From NCBI GenBank assembly GCA_963798805.1, contig CAWCVC010000005.1, positions 1 to 64,000 of the forward strand: a DNA stretch of 64,000 nucleotides, given 5' to 3'. The translations under genes and the position numbers were made by a program. This document shows positions 8,515-17,531 of this stretch, piece by piece. The notes beneath the pieces were generated by a model. The model was not told the DNA's origin. It did not search any database and saw nothing but the letters and a program-made list of their open reading frames with translations. The DNA comes from CAVZCK01 sp963798805 (lineage in GTDB: Bacteria; Pseudomonadota; Alphaproteobacteria; Rhizobiales; Rhodomicrobiaceae). Each line of letters opens with the position of its first letter. Within the stretch, counting starts at the first letter, position 1.

Positions 8515-10314
8515 ATGAGCAATCAAACGGCCGGCGACCAGCATCCGCGCCACAGGGAGCCCGGCACCGCGGACGCCAGCGTCTCCACGCCGGAGCGGTT
8601 CGCAACTCGGGACGCGCTTGCTGCACTCAAGGCCGAAGCCGGCGAGCTTGTGTCCTGGGACCTGACCGCGCGCCAGCTTTGCGACCTGGAGCTCCTGATG
8701 AATGGCGGCTTCGCGCCGCTCACCGGCTTTCTCCATCAAGCCGATTATGAGCGCGTGCGTGACGAGATGCGGCTTGTGTCAGGCGCGCTCTGGCCGATGC
8801 CGGTGACCCTGGATGTGAGCGCCGATTTCGCCGGGCGCTTGCAAGTTGGCAGCCGGATTGCTTTGCGCGACCCTGAAAATGTCGTCCTCGCTATCCTCGA
8901 GGTGCAGTCGATCTGGCAACCGGATAAGGCGCGCGAGGCGACGAGCGTCTTCGGCACCAACGACCCCGCCCACCCGGCCGTCCGTTATCTGCACGACAAG
9001 GCCGGCAGCCATTATGTCGGCGGCCGCGTCATCGGCCTGCAGGCGCCCAACCACTATGATTTCCGTGAGCAGCGGCATTCACCCGCCCAGCTCAATGCGC
9101 TGTTCCGCAACTGGGGCTGGGAGAAGGTCGTCGCCTTCCAGACCCGCAATCCTCTCCACCGCGCCCATCTGGAGCTGACGCTGCGCGCCTCGCAGCAGGT
9201 CGGCGGCAATCTCCTCATTCATCCCGTCGTCGGCATGACGAAGCCCGGCGACGTCGACCATTTCACCCGCGTTCGCTGCTACGAGGCGCTCTTGCCCCAT
9301 TATCCTGAGGGCAAGGCAACTCTCAGCCTGATCCCGCTCGCCATGCGCATGGGCGGCCCGCGCGAGGCGCTCTGGCACGCGCTCATCCGCCGCAATTACG
9401 GCTGCACGCATCTGATCGTCGGCCGAGACCATGCCGGGCCGGGCAATGACAGCAAGGGGCAGCCGTTCTACGGGCCCTATGACGCACAGGAACTGGTCAA
9501 GCAATATGCGTCCGAGATCGGCGTCGAGATGGTGCCGTTCAAAGAGATGGTCTATCTGCAGAACCGGCATCAATATGCGCCGGCCGACGAGATCCAGCCT
9601 GGCGAGGCGATCCTCAATCTGTCCGGGACCGAGCTGCGCCGCCGTCTACAGGAGGGCGAGGAGATCCCGGAATGGTTCTCGTTCCCCAGCGTCATCGCCG
9701 AGCTTCGCCGCACGCATCCGCCGCGCGACCGCCAGGGCTTCACGGTCTTCTTCACCGGCCTCTCCGGCGCCGGCAAGTCGACGATCGCCAATGCGCTGAT
9801 GGCCAAGCTGATGCAGATCGGCGGCCGGCCATTGACGCTGCTCGACGGGGACATCGTGCGCAAGCATCTCTCCTCGGAGCTCGGCTTCTCCAAGGAGCAC
9901 CGCAACATCAACATTCTGCGCATCGGCTATGTGGCGTCGGAGATCACCAAGAACGGCGGCATCGCCATCTGTGCTCCGATCGCGCCTTACGCCTCTACGC
10001 GCCACGAGGTCCGCGAGATGATCGAGCCGCAGGGCGGTTTCGTCGAGGTCTATATCGCGACCCCGCTTGCCGAATGCGAGCGCCGCGACCGTAAGGGCCT
10101 CTACAAGCTGGCGCGCGAAGGCAAGATCAAGCAGTTCACCGGCATCGACGATCCTTACGAGGCGCCCGCCTCGCCCGAGGTCACGATCGATACGCTGAAG
10201 CAGTCCCCCGATCGGGCGGCGGATGCGATCCTGTCGAAGATTATCGAGATGGGGCTGATTTCACGCGAGCGCCGCGAGCCGCAGACCGCCGAGGTGCTGG
10301 CGATTTCGGCCTGA
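8515..10314 (+). CDS. Bifunctional sulfate adenylyltransferase / adenylylsulfate kinase
   Basis: A 599-residue fusion of ATP sulfurylase (Sat type) and APS kinase (CysC). It activates sulfate to APS and then PAPS in the cytoplasm. The Sat half (to about residue 400) carries QTRNPLHRAH, GRDHAGPGNDSKG and SGTELRRRL. The kinase half has the P-loop FTGLSGAGKST, LLDGDIVRKHLSSELGFS and FTGIDDPYEAP. GAGGAG precedes the Met at 8515; a Met 30 bases upstream is in frame but less well placed. This single-chain Sat-CysC replaces the CysD/CysN(C) route common in rhizobia. No other sulfate-assimilation gene is adjacent. Confidence 0.95.
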   Translation: MSNQTAGDQHPRHREPGTADASVSTPERFATRDALAALKAEAGELVSWDLTARQLCDLELLMNGGFAPLTGFLHQADYERVRDEMRLVSGALWPMPVTLDVSADFAGRLQVGSRIALRDPENVVLAILEVQSIWQPDKAREATSVFGTNDPAHPAVRYLHDKAGSHYVGGRVIGLQAPNHYDFREQRHSPAQLNALFRNWGWEKVVAFQTRNPLHRAHLELTLRASQQVGGNLLIHPVVGMTKPGDVDHFTRVRCYEALLPHYPEGKATLSLIPLAMRMGGPREALWHALIRRNYGCTHLIVGRDHAGPGNDSKGQPFYGPYDAQELVKQYASEIGVEMVPFKEMVYLQNRHQYAPADEIQPGEAILNLSGTELRRRLQEGEEIPEWFSFPSVIAELRRTHPPRDRQGFTVFFTGLSGAGKSTIANALMAKLMQIGGRPLTLLDGDIVRKHLSSELGFSKEHRNINILRIGYVASEITKNGGIAICAPIAPYASTRHEVREMIEPQGGFVEVYIATPLAECERRDRKGLYKLAREGKIKQFTGIDDPYEAPASPEVTIDTLKQSPDRAADAILSKIIEMGLISRERREPQTAEVLAISA

Positions 10315-10333
10315 GCCACGTCGGCCTGCCGTT

Positions 10334-10837
10334 TTACCCAGCCGCCCGGTCTTCCGCGAGGATGTCTCGGGCGGTTTTCGATTTCAGCTTCGCCGCAAGT
10401 TTCTCCGGGGGCGGAGAATAGACGAAGCCGAACGAGACGGCCCCATGCTTGCCGGGCGTTGCATGGTGCAGCCGGTGCGCCTGGTAGACGCGGCGCAGGT
10501 AGCTGTTCCGGGGGACATAGCCGTGCTCGATGCGCCGGTGAACCAGAACGTCATGGATCAGGAAATAGACGAGCCCGTAAGCGGTCATGCCAAGGGCGGC
10601 CCAGAAAAACGGCGCGGCATAGAATGTGCCGGCGAGCATCAGGCCGATCGAGACCACGGCGAAGAAGACGCCGAAGAAATCGTTGAGCTCGAACCAGCTT
10701 TGGCGCGGCCGGTGATGCGATGAGTGCAGAACCCAGAGGAAGCCGTGCATGACATATTTGTGCAAGGCCCAGGCCGCTCCCTCCATGCCGAAGAACACGG
10801 CGAGAAAAATGCTTAAGGAGATCAGCCAATCCGGCAT
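10334..10837 (-). CDS. crtZ: Beta-carotene hydroxylase (CrtZ type)
   Basis: A 167-residue membrane di-iron hydroxylase. All four histidine motifs of CrtZ are present: HKYVMHG, HSSHH, HDVLVHRR and HRLHH, set between hydrophobic helices. Members add 3-hydroxyls to the beta-ionone rings of beta-carotene, giving zeaxanthin. The start lies 41 bp downstream of crtE on the same strand, so the two probably form an operon. Its presence implies cyclised carotenoids, although no cyclase gene is in the window. It converges on sat-cysC with only 19 bp between. Confidence 0.9.
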   Translation of the reverse strand: MPDWLISLSIFLAVFFGMEGAAWALHKYVMHGFLWVLHSSHHRPRQSWFELNDFFGVFFAVVSIGLMLAGTFYAAPFFWAALGMTAYGLVYFLIHDVLVHRRIEHGYVPRNSYLRRVYQAHRLHHATPGKHGAVSFGFVYSPPPEKLAAKLKSKTARDILAEDRAAG

Positions 10838-10878
10838 ATGCGAAATCTTTCAGCCTCGAGCCCGTCTTACGCCGCCAC

Positions 10879-11799
10879 CTAAGCGATCCGGCGCTGGCCG
10901 GTTCTCAGCTTATTCTCCAGCCCGGCAATCAGCCCCAGAGCGAAATGTCTCAGCTCCGTCTCATCGCCGCCGCTATCGGCGATCAATTGCGAGGCTTCCT
11001 CAATGTAAGCTTGCGCCTCACGTCCCGCTGCGTCGAGCCCGACGGTAAGCGCCATCGATGGCCTGCTGCTGTCTTGCGCGACGTCCTTCCCGATGATTTC
11101 CCGGCTCGAAGTCGCATCGAGAAGATCGTCGAGAATCTGAAAGGCGAGGCCGAGCTTCATGCCGAAATCGCGCATGAGCCGGATATGCTGTTCATCGGCG
11201 ACGGCCGCCACCGCGCCCATTTCAGCGGCTGCGGAGAACAAGGCTGCCGTCTTGCGGGCATGGACAAGCGCGACGTCGGACTTGGTCGCGCAGGTGGGCG
11301 ACCATTTCAGATCCTGCTCCTGTCCCGCGACGAGACCGTCCGAGCCGACCGAGCGGCTCAAGATTTCGGTGAGGCGAACACGGCTGGCCGCGCCGAGCGT
11401 TCCATCCTCTGCGACGATGCCGAAAGCGCTGTTGAGCAGCGCGACCGCGGCGAGGATCGCCGTCGCCTCGCCGAACACCTTGTGATTGGTCGGCAAACCT
11501 CGCCTGAGCGACGCATTGTCCATGGCCGGCAGATCGTCGAGGATCAAAGACGCCGCATGAACCATCTCCAGCGCGCAGGCTGAACTCAGTGCCGGAGCTT
11601 CGATCCCGCCGAGGTGACGGGCGGCGAACAGCGTCAACAGCGCGCGCACGCGCTTGCAGGGCGCCAAAAGCGTATAGCGCATCGAGCGGTGCAGGTCGGC
11701 GGGAGATCGCTGCGGCGGCGGTATGAGCGCGTCAAGCCGCGCTTCGACGGAATGGCGCAGCTCACGCGATAATTGTGTCAAATTCTCACTGCTCAGCAT
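10879..11799 (-). CDS. crtE: Polyprenyl (geranylgeranyl) diphosphate synthase
   Basis: A 306-residue trans-isoprenyl diphosphate synthase. The first aspartate-rich motif reads LILDDLPAMD followed by RRGLPTNHK, the second FQILDDLLDAT. The chain extends IPP onto an allylic primer; GGPP for carotenoids is inferred from crtZ downstream and the divergent fni-crtI pair. The family also includes farnesyl synthases, so chain length is not certain. The 224-bp gap to fni must hold both divergent promoters. Confidence 0.85.
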   Translation of the reverse strand: MLSSENLTQLSRELRHSVEARLDALIPPPQRSPADLHRSMRYTLLAPCKRVRALLTLFAARHLGGIEAPALSSACALEMVHAASLILDDLPAMDNASLRRGLPTNHKVFGEATAILAAVALLNSAFGIVAEDGTLGAASRVRLTEILSRSVGSDGLVAGQEQDLKWSPTCATKSDVALVHARKTAALFSAAAEMGAVAAVADEQHIRLMRDFGMKLGLAFQILDDLLDATSSREIIGKDVAQDSSRPSMALTVGLDAAGREAQAYIEEASQLIADSGGDETELRHFALGLIAGLENKLRTGQRRIA

Positions 11800-12023
11800 C
11801 GAGCAAGCTCACTGTCCCTTGCAATGCGCGCAAAAACTTCCGTCTTATGGCGGGGATCTTTGTCGGACCAGCGGCTTTGATAGAAATTATTGCTGCTGCG
11901 CACGGCTTTGAAACAGGATGACGCGAATAGCCGGGATATCCCTCCCCACGCCTCACCATTTGGTTCCTTTCGCATTTAGCTTTACGCTGCCTCGTCAGCA
12001 GCACGCAACGGAAAAGGAAATCC

Positions 12024-13043
12024 ATGTCCGATTTGCTCAGGCGCAAGAACGAGCATTTGGACGTCGTCTTAACTCAGGATGTTCGTACGTCTCAGAGCAC
12101 CGGCTTCGAGGCGGTCAGATTCGAGCATATCGCCCTGCCGGAGCTGGATCTGGACGAGATCGATCTGACGACCGAATTTCTCGGCCGGCGGCTGAGTGCG
12201 CCATTTCTGATCAGCTCGATGACCGGCGGTCCGGCAAAGGCCGCGATAATCAATGAGAATTTGGCACGCGCCGCCGGGCAACTCGGCATCGCCTTCGCTG
12301 TCGGCTCGCAGCGCGTGGCGGTCGAAGGAGCCGGCGCGTCCGGCTTCGGGCCGGAGTTGCGCAGCTTTATCGGCGAGATGCCGCTGCTTTCGAATTTCGG
12401 CGCGGCGCAGCTGGCGAGCCCCGACGGGGTAGATAGGGCCTGTCGCGTTGTCGACATGATCGGCGCCGACGCTTTGGTCATTCATCTCAATCCGCTGCAG
12501 GAGGCCGTGCAGTTCGGCGGCGATCGCAATTGGACGGGCTTGCTCGGCAAAATCTCGAGGCTCACCAAAGCAATAGACGTGCCGGTGGTCGCCAAGGAGG
12601 TGGGCTTCGGCATCTCGGGGCGGCTGGCGATGCGGCTCTGGGAAGCGGGGGTCAAAATCATCGACGTGGCGGGAGCAGGCGGGACAAGCTGGGCCGCGGT
12701 CGAGGCGCGCCGTGCGCCGAATGACAGGCTTCGGACGATTGCCGAGACCTTCCGCGGATGGGGCATTCCGACCGCTCATGCGGTCGCCGATGTCCGCGCC
12801 GCCTGTCCGGAGGCCGTGGTGATCGCCTCCGGCGGCATCCGCAACGGTCTCGACGCTGCGAAGGCAATCAGGCTCGGCGCCGATCTTGCCGCCCAGGCAG
12901 CGGGGGTGCTGAGCGCTGCGCTCGAAAGCGCCGATGCCGTTGTAGCGCATTTCGAGGATCGCATTGCAGAGCTGCGGATCGCCTGTTTCTGCACCGGGAG
13001 CCGGACACTGAACGATCTGCGGCACGCTCCGCTGCTGGCTTGA
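12024..13043 (+). CDS. fni: Isopentenyl-diphosphate delta-isomerase, type 2 (FMN)
   Basis: A 339-residue TIM-barrel flavoenzyme. It interconverts IPP and DMAPP using FMN and NAD(P)H. Diagnostic stretches are the N-terminal RKNEHLD, ISSMTGGP, VGSQRVA, the LNPLQEAVQ loop and KEVGFGIS, with an FMN phosphate site near VIASGGIRNG. The ribosome-binding site GGAAAAGGAA precedes the start. It lies 10 bp upstream of crtI and is surely co-transcribed, supplying C5 primers to the carotenoid path. Confidence 0.94.
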   Translation: MSDLLRRKNEHLDVVLTQDVRTSQSTGFEAVRFEHIALPELDLDEIDLTTEFLGRRLSAPFLISSMTGGPAKAAIINENLARAAGQLGIAFAVGSQRVAVEGAGASGFGPELRSFIGEMPLLSNFGAAQLASPDGVDRACRVVDMIGADALVIHLNPLQEAVQFGGDRNWTGLLGKISRLTKAIDVPVVAKEVGFGISGRLAMRLWEAGVKIIDVAGAGGTSWAAVEARRAPNDRLRTIAETFRGWGIPTAHAVADVRAACPEAVVIASGGIRNGLDAAKAIRLGADLAAQAAGVLSAALESADAVVAHFEDRIAELRIACFCTGSRTLNDLRHAPLLA

Positions 13044-13053
13044 GGGATCGGGG

Positions 13054-14583
13054 ATGCTGAAAACCACTGGCGGGGAACCAGCCGCTCCGCTCGCTGGCCT
13101 CGGCCCGCGCGCCATTGTCATCGGGGGCGGGCTCGGCGGCATGGCCGCCGCTTTGCGGCTGCGCGCCAAGGGCTATCGCGTGACGCTTATCGAGCGGCTC
13201 GGCATGCTCGGCGGCCGCGCCCAGGTGTTCACCCGCGGCGGCTTCCGCTATGACGCCGGCCCGACGGTGATCACCGCGCATTTCCTGTTCGAAGAGCTGT
13301 TCGAACTGTTCGGCCGGCGCATGGAGGACTACGTCACCCTCGTGCCGATCGATCCCTGGTACCGCTTCCGCTTCCCGGACGGCGACAGCTTCGACTACGG
13401 CGGCACGGTCGAAGACACCCTTGCCGAAATCCGCCGGATCGAGCCGGCCGATTGCGACGGCTATCTGCGCCTGCTCGCCCATTCCGAGCGCCTGTTCAAC
13501 AAAGGCTTTACCGGGCTCGCCGACCAGCCCTTCCACAGCCTTCCGACCATGATGGCGCATGCGCCGGCTCTGGTGAGGCTCGGCGCCTATCGCAGCGTCT
13601 GGCAGATGATCTCGAAATTCCTCAAGAGTCCCAAGCTGCGCCAGGCCTTCTCCATCCAGCCGCTACTGGTCGGCGGCAGCCCGTTCGACACGACCAGCAT
13701 TTACGGCCTGATCCATTATCTGGAGCGCAAATGGGGCGTGCATTTCGCCATGGGCGGCACGGGCGGGCTGATTGCAGGGATCGCTCGGCTGATGCAGGAG
13801 GTCGGCATCGAGATTCGCCTGAACGAGACCGTCTCGCGCGTGGCGCTGAATGGGCGCAAGGCCGTGGGGGTTACCCTGGAGAGCGGCGCCAGTCTGCCCG
13901 CCGAGATCGTCGTCTCCAACGCAGACCCGATGCATCTGTTCACCGAGATGCTGCCCGCCGAAGCGCTGGCGCGGACCGCCAGGCTCAAGCTGCGCACCGC
14001 GCGTCTCTCGATGGGCCTGTTCCTGCTTTATTTCGGCACGCGGCGGCAATATCCGGACGTCGCGCACCACACCATATGGCTCGGCCAGCGCTTTCGGGAA
14101 TTGCTGGACGACATCTTCAAACGCGGCAAGCTGGCGGAAGATTTCTCGCTCTACATCCATCGCCCGACCGCGACAGATCCGAGCTTTGCTCCTGAAGGCT
14201 GCGACAGCTTTTATGCGCTCTGCCCGGTTCCGAATCTCAGTGCAGGGATCGATTGGCAGGAAGAAGCGCCGCACCTGCGCGACCGGATGGTGGATGCGCT
14301 CGGCGCCACCATTCTTCCGGGCCTGCGTGAGACCATCACCGCCGAGATGACGCTCACCCCGGCCGGTTTCAAACAGCAATATCTGAGCTATCAGGGCAGC
14401 GGCTTTTCCATCGCGCCCTATTTCACCCAGAGCGCCTGGTTCCGCTTTCACAATCGCGCCGAGGGCATCGAGGGTCTCTATCTGACAGGCGCTGGAACGC
14501 ATCCCGGCGCCGGAATGCCTGGCGTGCTTTGCTCGGCGAAAGTTGTCGCCCGCCTCATTCCCGCCGCTGCGGAGGTGGCTTAG
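13054..14583 (+). CDS. crtI: Phytoene desaturase
   Basis: A 509-residue FAD-dependent carotenoid desaturase. The N-terminal dinucleotide fold reads VIGGGLGGMAAALRL, and GGRAQVFTRGGFRYDAGP follows. The C-terminus has the CrtI signature LTGAGTHPGAGMPGV. It removes hydrogens from phytoene to give neurosporene, lycopene or related products; the number of steps is not readable here. It directly follows fni. Phytoene synthase (crtB) and cyclase (crtY) are absent from the window and must lie elsewhere. Confidence 0.92.
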   Translation: MLKTTGGEPAAPLAGLGPRAIVIGGGLGGMAAALRLRAKGYRVTLIERLGMLGGRAQVFTRGGFRYDAGPTVITAHFLFEELFELFGRRMEDYVTLVPIDPWYRFRFPDGDSFDYGGTVEDTLAEIRRIEPADCDGYLRLLAHSERLFNKGFTGLADQPFHSLPTMMAHAPALVRLGAYRSVWQMISKFLKSPKLRQAFSIQPLLVGGSPFDTTSIYGLIHYLERKWGVHFAMGGTGGLIAGIARLMQEVGIEIRLNETVSRVALNGRKAVGVTLESGASLPAEIVVSNADPMHLFTEMLPAEALARTARLKLRTARLSMGLFLLYFGTRRQYPDVAHHTIWLGQRFRELLDDIFKRGKLAEDFSLYIHRPTATDPSFAPEGCDSFYALCPVPNLSAGIDWQEEAPHLRDRMVDALGATILPGLRETITAEMTLTPAGFKQQYLSYQGSGFSIAPYFTQSAWFRFHNRAEGIEGLYLTGAGTHPGAGMPGVLCSAKVVARLIPAAAEVA

Positions 14584-14746
14584 GCGCGTTCCGCTCCGAA
14601 GGCGCCTCGGGTGTATTTGCCTCCGAGCCGGCATTCGCATCGTCACTTTCCTGCCACCGCCTCTTAAGCAGCCGTGACCGCGCCGCCTTCCAGCTCTCGC
14701 GGATGCGGCGAATCAGAACCTCATGACTGAGCCACTTTCGAGCCAT
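14555..14746 (-). CDS. Small basic hypothetical protein
   Basis: A possible 63-residue product, rich in Arg and Lys at the N-terminus (IRRIRESWKAARSRLLKRR) and in Pro and Glu at the end. It begins 15 bp after the next upstream small gene on the same strand and its 3' end overlaps the end of crtI by about 29 bp. No family recognised and the ribosome-binding site is weak, so it may not be a gene. Confidence 0.35.
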   Translation of the reverse strand: MARKWLSHEVLIRRIRESWKAARSRLLKRRWQESDDANAGSEANTPEAPSERNAPKPPPQRRE

Positions 14747-14761
14747 CGCCGTCGATGGGCG

Positions 14762-15040
14762 TTACGGTTTCGGGTCGCTGCCCGGGCGCTTGATGAAGGT
14801 CGCTGCGCCCGGGACGCGCGTCAATCTTGCGACCGCGTCGATATAGGCGATCAGCAACTCGCCCTCGATGCGCACGGGATTACGGGCGCCGGTGTTGCCC
14901 ATGAATTCCAGGAGGCGCATCCGGCATTCTCTCAGTGCGACGAGCAGCGGTCGATAGTCGAACTCGGTCGGAGACGGATGGGCGAAGAGATCCGGCTTGC
15001 CCGTTTTTTTTGGAGTGTCGGTCATGTTACGCAAACTCAT
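14762..15040 (-). CDS. Hypothetical protein, 92 residues
   Basis: I do not recognise this protein. It has no signal peptide or membrane helix and looks globular, with a charged N-terminus (MTDTPKKTGKPDLFAHPSP) and a helical middle (LLVALRECRMRLLEFMGN). AAAGAGA upstream supports the Met at 15040; a second Met at 15025 is possible. It lies alone in an accessory stretch, with a putative 63-residue gene just downstream. Confidence 0.5.
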   Translation of the reverse strand: MSLRNMTDTPKKTGKPDLFAHPSPTEFDYRPLLVALRECRMRLLEFMGNTGARNPVRIEGELLIAYIDAVARLTRVPGAATFIKRPGSDPKP

Positions 15041-15406
15041 ATGTTCTCTTTTTGTTCTGCCATGTTACGCGAGACGTGTCAAGTCGCGAGCATCTGTTCG
15101 CTTCCGGTGCGGAGCCGCAAGTTCCCATCGAATATATCAGATCGGTCCACAAGTTGAAATTAACACAGATACACAATCTTGGATTGTGCTTCGTTGCTGA
15201 AGCGCCACATTCCGTAATTTCCGCAAGTATTCAATGTGGCGACTTTATGTTTCGATTGCGGCGCTCTCGATGACGAGATTATGTCGGGCTCGGTTCGGGA
15301 CGATGTGCCGAGCTTGTGTGCGTTAATTGATTTGAATGGTGAAAATTTATGCAGCGATCTTGCGCTTAAGGGCTAGGCGCCGCTGCCGGGCACAGAGGGA
15401 TGGGGA
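15041..15406. promoter_or_regulatory. Long AT-richer leader of the adhesin gene with two inverted repeats
   Basis: A gap of 366 bases, less GC-rich than its surroundings. CACAATC-ttg-GATTGTG (15172-15188) is a perfect 7-bp dyad. CGCCACATT (15203-15211) and AATGTGGCG (15233-15241) form a perfect 9-bp dyad with a 21-nt spacer. They sit 165-235 bp before the surface-protein start and could be operators. No gene is seen. Confidence 0.4.
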
Positions 15407-17416
15407 ATGACAATCAGAAAGCGTCTCACCGCTGGAGTGAGTATCCTCGCAATGACCGCTGTCATTGGAGGAACACCGAATGCGCATGCTGCAAATCTGC
15501 ACTGGGGTCCGCTGACGGGTTTCTTTGTGGTGGGTGACGGGAACGTTGCTATCGGCAACCTTTCTGGAAATTTTGTCGCCGGATTCGGCAATATTGCAAT
15601 CGGGGCAGGGTCAGGCAATTTTGTTGCTGGTGTAGGCAATCAGGCGCAGGGCATCCTCGTCGGTAATTTCGTCGCCGGTGTGAATAACAGCGCTAACGGC
15701 ATCCTTTCAGGCAACGGCGTGTTTGGCGTCAACAACAGTGCCTCGGGCATTCTGACGGGCAATCTCGTTGCCGGCATCAACAACAGCGCAAGCGGTATCG
15801 GCGCGGGTAACCTCGTGTTCGGCGTCAATAATTCCGCTGACGGCATTCTTGTCGGCAATTTCGTCGCCGGCATCAATAACAGCGCAAGCGGTATTGGCTC
15901 CGGTAATTTCGTCTGGGGAGCCAATAATTCGGCTGACGGCATCCTGGTCGGTAACTTCGTTGGAGGCGTGAACAACAGCGCGAGCGGCATTGGCTCCGGC
16001 AATTTCGTTGCGGGCGTCAATAACTCCGCAGACGGCATTCTGACCGGCAATGGTGTCGTCGGGTTCAATAACAGCGCGCGCGGCGTTGGGTCGGGCAATG
16101 TCGTGTTCGGCAACAACAACCAAACGAGCGGCGACAATACCGGCAACTTCGTCTTCGGCCGCAACAATCAGTCGAGCGGCAAAGATACGGGCAATGTTGT
16201 CGTAGGTCGCGACAACCAGGCGAGCGGCAATAAGTCCGGCAACTTCGTCCTCGGCCGCAACAACCAGACCAGCGGTCACGAAACCGGAAACTTCGTTTTC
16301 GGGACCAACAATCAATCGAGCGGGAATGAGACAGGCAATGCTGTCGTTGGCCGCAACAACCAGGCCAGCGGCAATAAGTCCGGCAATTTCGTCTTCGGTC
16401 GCAACAATCAGGCAAGTGGCGACGATACCGGAAACTTTGTCCTCGGCCGCAATAATCAAGCCAGCGGCAAAGACAGCGGCAACGATGTGGTTGGCGCAAA
16501 CAACCAGGCGTCCGGCAATAATGTCGGCAATGACGTGCTCGGCTTCGACAATCGGGCGACGGGCAGCTTCAGCGGCAATGACGTGATCGGCTGGGACAAT
16601 CAGGCCAGCGGCTTTGCCTCCGGTAATTTCGTCTTCGGCGCGAATAACCAGGCCAGCGGCTTCGCGGTCGGGAACGATGTGTTTGGCGCGAACAACCAGG
16701 CGAGCGGCGCCTTCACCGGCAATGACGTCTCGGGTGCCAACAATCAGGCGAACGGTGTCGGCGCCGGCAACGATGTGCACGGCTTCAACAATATCGCGCT
16801 CGGCACGGGCGCGGGGAACGATATCTATACCTCGAATACGATCTCAATCGGCACGAATGCAAACGCCTCGGGCTACGACAGCACGGCGATCGGGACCAAC
16901 GCCACGGCGACAAACCGGAGATCGACGGCGATCGGCTACGGATCTTCGACCGATTACAGCGATCAGATCAGCATGGGTAACACCGTTGTTAACGACGATC
17001 CGCATAGCACCACCTACACGATGAGAGGGATCGCGTCCGACAAGAGCCGCGACCGGCAATCCGGTCCGCTCGAGATGGTCACGTCCGATGTTAATGGCCA
17101 TCTGGCAACCGACGGCGGCCAGATCTTCAGCGAGCTCGGCAAGCAGGGCGCGGGCATCGCCATCGCCACAGCGCTGGAAAATCCGGACCTCGTCGGAAAT
17201 GAGAGCTTCGGCCTCGCCGCCAATGTCGGCTTCTTCGAGGGCAATTCCGCGCTCGCCGTCGCGGCCATGGGCGTGCTCGGCCGGGATTTCCTCGGCGGCG
17301 GTGAGCGCTGGGCCATTTCGGGTGGCGTCGGCGTCAGCCTGAACGAGAACAATTACGGCGGCCAGGACACGGACCGGGCGGTTGCCGGCCGTGCCGGCGT
17401 CCAGGTGACCTGGTAA
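15407..17416 (+). CDS. YadA-like trimeric autotransporter-type surface protein with 16-residue repeats
   Basis: A 669-residue predicted surface protein. A signal peptide (LTAGVSILAMTAVIGG, ending NAHA-A) leads into residues 38-469, an unbroken array of 27 units of exactly 16 residues with consensus GNxVxGxNNxAxGxxx. The pattern resembles YadA/Hep-Hag head repeats (SVAIG, AxG), normally 14 residues. Residues 480-520 revert to classic head motifs (NASGYDSTAIG, RRSTAIGYGSS). From about 575 the end looks like a YadA membrane anchor: a helix (ELGKQGAGIAIATALEN) and four short strands finishing on an aromatic residue (GRAGVQVTW). Hence a trimeric adhesin is likely, with a large beta-roll head and little or no stalk. 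Binding target unknown. Confidence 0.75.
   Translation: MTIRKRLTAGVSILAMTAVIGGTPNAHAANLHWGPLTGFFVVGDGNVAIGNLSGNFVAGFGNIAIGAGSGNFVAGVGNQAQGILVGNFVAGVNNSANGILSGNGVFGVNNSASGILTGNLVAGINNSASGIGAGNLVFGVNNSADGILVGNFVAGINNSASGIGSGNFVWGANNSADGILVGNFVGGVNNSASGIGSGNFVAGVNNSADGILTGNGVVGFNNSARGVGSGNVVFGNNNQTSGDNTGNFVFGRNNQSSGKDTGNVVVGRDNQASGNKSGNFVLGRNNQTSGHETGNFVFGTNNQSSGNETGNAVVGRNNQASGNKSGNFVFGRNNQASGDDTGNFVLGRNNQASGKDSGNDVVGANNQASGNNVGNDVLGFDNRATGSFSGNDVIGWDNQASGFASGNFVFGANNQASGFAVGNDVFGANNQASGAFTGNDVSGANNQANGVGAGNDVHGFNNIALGTGAGNDIYTSNTISIGTNANASGYDSTAIGTNATATNRRSTAIGYGSSTDYSDQISMGNTVVNDDPHSTTYTMRGIASDKSRDRQSGPLEMVTSDVNGHLATDGGQIFSELGKQGAGIAIATALENPDLVGNESFGLAANVGFFEGNSALAVAAMGVLGRDFLGGGERWAISGGVGVSLNENNYGGQDTDRAVAGRAGVQVTW
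15518..16813 (+). repeat. 27 tandem 48-bp coding repeats
   Basis: Each unit encodes 16 residues and starts at Gly-Asn; the Gly-Asn pairs recur every 16 residues from residue 54 to 470 with no insertion or deletion, and one divergent unit (38-53) precedes them. Three blocks can be seen: early units end in alternating SGIGS / DGILV-type sequences (a 32-residue, 96-bp higher-order unit), middle units end in SGNKS/SGDDT-type polar sequences, and late units begin GNDV. This suggests block duplications. Confidence 0.9.
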
Positions 17417-17531
17417 CGGCCGCTACATGACCGATGTGGGCCATCGGCGGCGCCGGTGCCCCCCTTCGTATCTCGTGAGCGTATTTGGCAAGGGTTCGCG
17501 CTGGGGTGCGGACCGCATTCGATCTTAGGGC

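Noticed and set aside
11800..12023. PpsR/CrtJ sites (TGT-N12-ACA) between crtE and fni
   Set aside because: No match found in the divergent region, so no evidence for photosynthesis-type regulation.
15640..16780. Long minus-strand repetitive frames opposite the adhesin repeats
   Set aside because: They are by-products of the 48-bp repeat, whose length is a multiple of three. The plus frame has signal peptide and anchor.
15518..16813. Regular 48-bp repeats as a possible CRISPR array
   Set aside because: Repeats are contiguous, coding and divergent, with no unique spacers and no cas genes.
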